From assembly GCA_900548565.1 (NCBI GenBank), contig URKV01000010.1:1-23815 (forward strand): 23,815 nucleotides of DNA, given 5' to 3'. Position numbers and translations under genes: made by a program. This DNA comes from an uncultured Collinsella sp. Lineage in GTDB: Bacteria > Actinomycetota > Coriobacteriia > Coriobacteriales > Coriobacteriaceae. Positions 21,400-23,815 of this stretch are shown one piece after another (position 1 is the stretch's first letter; each line of letters opens with the position of its first letter). The notes under the pieces are model-generated. The model searched no databases and was not told the DNA's origin. It saw only the letters and a list, made by a program, of their open reading frames with translations.

Positions 21400-22512
21400 C
21401 TATAGATACGCGCCGAGGTTGATGGCCGTGGCGTCGGTCTGGGTGCTTGCCTGGGTGCTGGCGCGCTCCAGTAGGAACGGACGTACCAGTTCTTGGCGGT
21501 TGATATCCTCGGCGGCGGTGACTGCGGTGACGGTGCGCGCTGCAGAGCCGACGCGGATATGCTTGGTCTTTGCCGGGGCCTTGTTCTCGATTTGCTCCAT
21601 CAGCAATTGAACGCCCTTGCGGCCAATCTCGTAGCCCGGGGGCGCTACCGTAGTGAGCGGGACCGATCCGCTCCAAGCGAGTGGGTTGCCATCGCAGCCT
21701 GCTACGCGTACTTGCCCGGGGACAGAGATGCCCTTGTCGACCAGCGCCGAGATAACGCCCGAGGCCAACACGTCGGTCAGGCCGACGACAAAATCGGGGC
21801 GTTCGTTCGCGGGGCGCTCGGCGATTTGGGCACCGATGCCGTAGCCGTCGGCGGCGGTATTCCATTCGCCGGCGTCGATGACTTCGATCTTGATATCGGG
21901 GTGTAGGGCGAGTGCCTTATGAATGCCAAGGACGCGCAGGGTGAGTTGCATAAATGCTGCTCTACCCACAACGGTGATATGGCGTGCACCGCGGGCGATG
22001 GCGAGTTCGGCAATGATGCGACCCTGGGCCTCGTTGTCGGCCGCTACGTAGTAGCCGGGCTCGGAGCAATGGATGTCCAGGTGGACGATCGGCACGGGCA
22101 TCTTGGTCATGGCGGGGTGCCAGTCGGGGGATGCCATGGGCTGAACCATGACGCCGGACATCTGGGTGCCCATAAAGTAGCGCAGGTAATGGTCCTCGAG
22201 AATATCGTCGTTATCGGCGTTGGCGATGAGCAAGTCGTAGCCGTGCTTGCGGGCCTCGTTGTGGGCGCCGCTGGCGATTTGGAGCGAAAAGCCGTGATCG
22301 AGACGGGGGAGCACCAGGCCAAAGGACTTGGTGGCGCCGCCTGCGAGCTGACGGGCGCTTTGGTTGGGCAGGTAGCCAAGGCGATTGATGGTCTCGTTGA
22401 TGAGCTTGAGGGTTTCGGGGCGCAGCTTTTCGGGGTGGTTGAGCGCGTTGGAAACCGTGCCCAGCGAAACTCCGGCCTCGCGCGCGACGTCGCTGATTTT
22501 TACCTTTGCCAT
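21400..22512 (-). CDS. LacI-family transcriptional regulator
   Basis: This 370-residue protein has the LacI helix-turn-helix and hinge at the N-terminus (KISDVAREAGVSLGTVSNALNHPEKLRPETLKLINETINRLGY split over residues 4-46), followed by a periplasmic-binding-like sensor domain (SFGLVLPRLDHGF onward). Such proteins repress sugar or nucleoside genes until an effector binds. The ligand is unknown. I chose the ATG at 22512, preceded on its strand by AAAGGGG; 41 further residues are open upstream but run through the dispersed repeat. No transport or catabolic operon adjoins it in the same direction. The closest metabolic genes are the HAD enzyme and glmS. Confidence 0.92.
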   Translation of the reverse strand: MAKVKISDVAREAGVSLGTVSNALNHPEKLRPETLKLINETINRLGYLPNQSARQLAGGATKSFGLVLPRLDHGFSLQIASGAHNEARKHGYDLLIANADNDDILEDHYLRYFMGTQMSGVMVQPMASPDWHPAMTKMPVPIVHLDIHCSEPGYYVAADNEAQGRIIAELAIARGARHITVVGRAAFMQLTLRVLGIHKALALHPDIKIEVIDAGEWNTAADGYGIGAQIAERPANERPDFVVGLTDVLASGVISALVDKGISVPGQVRVAGCDGNPLAWSGSVPLTTVAPPGYEIGRKGVQLLMEQIENKAPAKTKHIRVGSAARTVTAVTAAEDINRQELVRPFLLERASTQASTQTDATAINLGAYL

Positions 22513-22522
22513 AGCGGCCCCT

Positions 22523-22553
22523 TTGATGCGTTTCAAGTACAAGCCAGATTGTA
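22523..22553 (-). promoter_or_regulatory. LacI-type gene: -10 box and candidate autoregulatory operator
   Basis: On the minus strand a TACAAT -10 box (22553-22548) is followed by TTGAAACGCATCAA (22536-22523). The latter matches the symmetric LacI-family operator form TTGAAACGTTTCAA (recalled) at 12 of 14 positions, with the central CG kept. It sits between the -10 and the ribosome-binding site, where a bound repressor would block its own gene. Confidence 0.5.
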
Positions 22554-22562
22554 GCATCCCAA

Positions 22563-22611
22563 ACCAACCAAAAAGGGATAGGTTTATTTTGGCAGGTTTT
22601 ATCTGGGGAAA
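22563..22611 (-). repeat. Dispersed 49-bp repeat, copy C (inverted)
   Basis: The reverse complement matches copy A except at one base in the first 44, and it shares the preceding GCG with copy A. It lies just upstream of the LacI-type gene's promoter. Its hairpin arm reads GGTTGG, giving one mismatch and one G-U pair. Confidence 0.9.
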
Positions 22612-22627
22612 CGCTGTTGCCAACGCG

Positions 22628-22663
22628 ACCACCACGAAGGGGGACAGGCGCTTTTGTGGTGGT
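22628..22663. repeat. Second REP-like hairpin in the LacI-glmS gap
   Basis: ACCACCAC (22628-22635) and GTGGTGGT (22656-22663) are perfect inverted arms. The 20-nt loop contains GGGGGACAGGCGC, which shares GGGGACAG with the palindrome at 7194. The remaining gap to glmS holds a TACAAT box (22746-22751) without a clear -35 partner. Confidence 0.6.
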
Positions 22664-22825
22664 TTGGACCGGCTGGACGTGTGTGCATCGGGTGGTATCT
22701 AAGTTGAGGTACCACTTCTGGTATATCAGCTTGCGTTTGCGTGAGTACAATACTCGAACGTTATACGTCTCAGCGCCCCCTGTGCGTGGACGTCTTGCAG
22801 TCACGCGAACGAAGGGATTTATCCT

Positions 22826-23789
22826 ATGTGCGGAATCGTCGGCTACACCGGCTCTGATATTGCAAAGAACATCCTGGTCACGGGCCTCAAGCGTATGGAG
22901 TATCGCGGCTATGATTCCTCGGGCGTCGCGCTCGAGGTGGGCGAGGGCGCCGCGGCGCACCTCGACGTCATCCGCCGCGTGGGCAAGGTCGCGGGCCTGG
23001 AGAGCGAGCTTTCCAACATCGACAGCGACGCTACCTGCGGTATCGGCCACACCCGTTGGGCCACCCACGGCAAGCCTTCGGTCGTTAACGCTCACCCCCA
23101 CACTAGCTGCGACGGTCGTATCGCCATCGTCCACAACGGCATCATCGAGAACTTCGCCGAGCTGCGCGAAGAGCTGGAGGGCCGCGGCCATCACTTTAAG
23201 AGCGAGACCGATACCGAGGTCTTCGCGCATCTGATCGAAGAGGCTTATGCCGAGACGCACGACCTGATGGCCTCCGTGCGCGAGGCTTGCGCCCACGTGG
23301 TCGGCGCCTATGGTCTGGCCGCCGTGTGCGCTGACGAGCCCGGCGTGATCGCCGTGGCCCGCAAGGATTCCCCGATCGTAGTCGGCGTCGGCGAAACCGG
23401 CTCCTATGTTGCTTCCGATGTCATCGCGCTCATCGACGCCACCCGCGATGTCGTGGTGCTCGAGGACGGTCAGTTTGCCAGGCTCACGCCCGCAGGCGTC
23501 GAGTACACCGACGAGGCCGGCAACGTTATCGAGCCCAAGGTCACCCACATCGACTGGGACCTGGACATGGCAGAAAAGGGCGGTTATCCCGACTTTATGC
23601 TCAAGGAAATCCACGAGCAGCCGCGCGTCGTGCGCGACACGCTGGTCGGTCGTATGACGCCGGCCGGCGAGCTCGACATCGACGAGCTGGGCCTTTCGCT
23701 CGAGGAGCTCAACGACATCGATCGCGTCTACGTGATCGCTTGCGGCACCAGCTATCACGCTGGCCTCATTGCCAAGAATCTCATTGAGG
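22826..23789 (+). CDS. glmS: Glutamine-fructose-6-phosphate aminotransferase, 5' part
   Basis: GlmS makes glucosamine-6-phosphate from fructose-6-phosphate and glutamine, the first step towards cell-wall UDP-GlcNAc. Only 321 residues of about 600 are present because the contig ends. The N-terminal nucleophile is in MCGIVGYTG (Cys 2). The glutaminase domain shows RMEYRGYDSSGVAL, GIGHTRWATHGKP and HNGIIENF. The isomerase domain begins near the end with VYVIACGTSYHAGLIAKNLIE. GAAGGG precedes the ATG. Coding sequence ends at 23789, where adapter begins; the reading frame beyond is not biological. The leader shows no glmS ribozyme core, so control by that ribozyme is unlikely here. Confidence 0.96.
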
Positions 23790-23815
23790 CTGTCTCTTAT
23801 ACACATCTCCGAGCC
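23790..23815 (+). other. Nextera (Tn5 mosaic-end) sequencing adapter
   Basis: The last 26 bases begin CTGTCTCTTATACACATCT and continue with CCGAGCC, which is the standard Nextera read-through adapter. It interrupts glmS in the middle of the isomerase domain. Read on the minus strand it gives the peptide MCIRDS, a known artefact signature. Confidence 0.98.

Noticed and set aside
22740..22825. glmS ribozyme in the leader (AGCGCC is present near 22770)
   Set aside because: The rest of the conserved ribozyme core is missing and the leader is too short for it.
22211..23806. Long minus-strand open frame over glmS and the LacI-type gene start
   Set aside because: It starts inside the sequencing adapter (MCIRDS), lies antisense to well-supported genes, and changes composition along its length as shadow frames do.

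Overview
The window looks like one contig from a gut-type Coriobacteriia genome, most likely Collinsella or a close relative. This rests on high-GC codon use, protein flavour, TACAAT-type -10 boxes and dispersed GC-rich palindromes. It is inferred from style, with no database match behind it. The contig ends abruptly on both sides. The left edge cuts an IS1595-type transposase. The right edge runs through glmS into 26 bp of Nextera/Tn5 library adapter.

Layout. 1-590 is a very GC-rich mobile-looking edge with a transposase tail and an orphan RelB/DinJ-type antitoxin. 590-1900 is AT-richer, with a minus-strand tail-anchored hypothetical protein and a divergent Hsp20 chaperone. 1900-7170 is housekeeping: a WalJ/YycJ-type metallo-hydrolase divergent from tilS-hpt-ftsH, a familiar cluster linking tRNA-Ile lysidine synthesis, purine salvage and membrane proteolysis. 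7190-9540 holds an aminotransferase, a parS-like 16-mer and a PHP-domain phosphoesterase. 9565-11013 is an RlmD-type rRNA methyltransferase on the minus strand. A 137-bp palindrome in a divergent gap separates it from a polar amino acid ABC operon (binding lipoprotein, permease, ATPase; 11353-13623). 13934-16009 is an EF-G-like protein with degenerate GTPase motifs, followed by a secreted or anchored nuclease on the minus strand (16139-17122).

17278-19412 is the most unusual block. One gene encodes an AlbA_2 / HATPase_c_4 / double winged-helix protein. Upstream of it lie nine copies of a 10-bp motif (TCTCTCTAAA) in about 190 bp, centred on a perfect 24-bp palindrome that covers the likely promoter. 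The gene and array sit between two same-orientation copies of a 49-bp dispersed repeat; a third, inverted copy lies at 22563-22611. I read this as a self-regulated, possibly mobile cassette.

19449-23815 holds a 100-nt structured palindrome, larE (no larB/larC in view), a HAD phosphatase or mutase, a LacI-type repressor with a candidate autoregulatory operator, and the 5' half of glmS. Most transcription units end in strong GC-rich terminators, several with GNRA tetraloops. No tRNA, rRNA or CRISPR array was seen.
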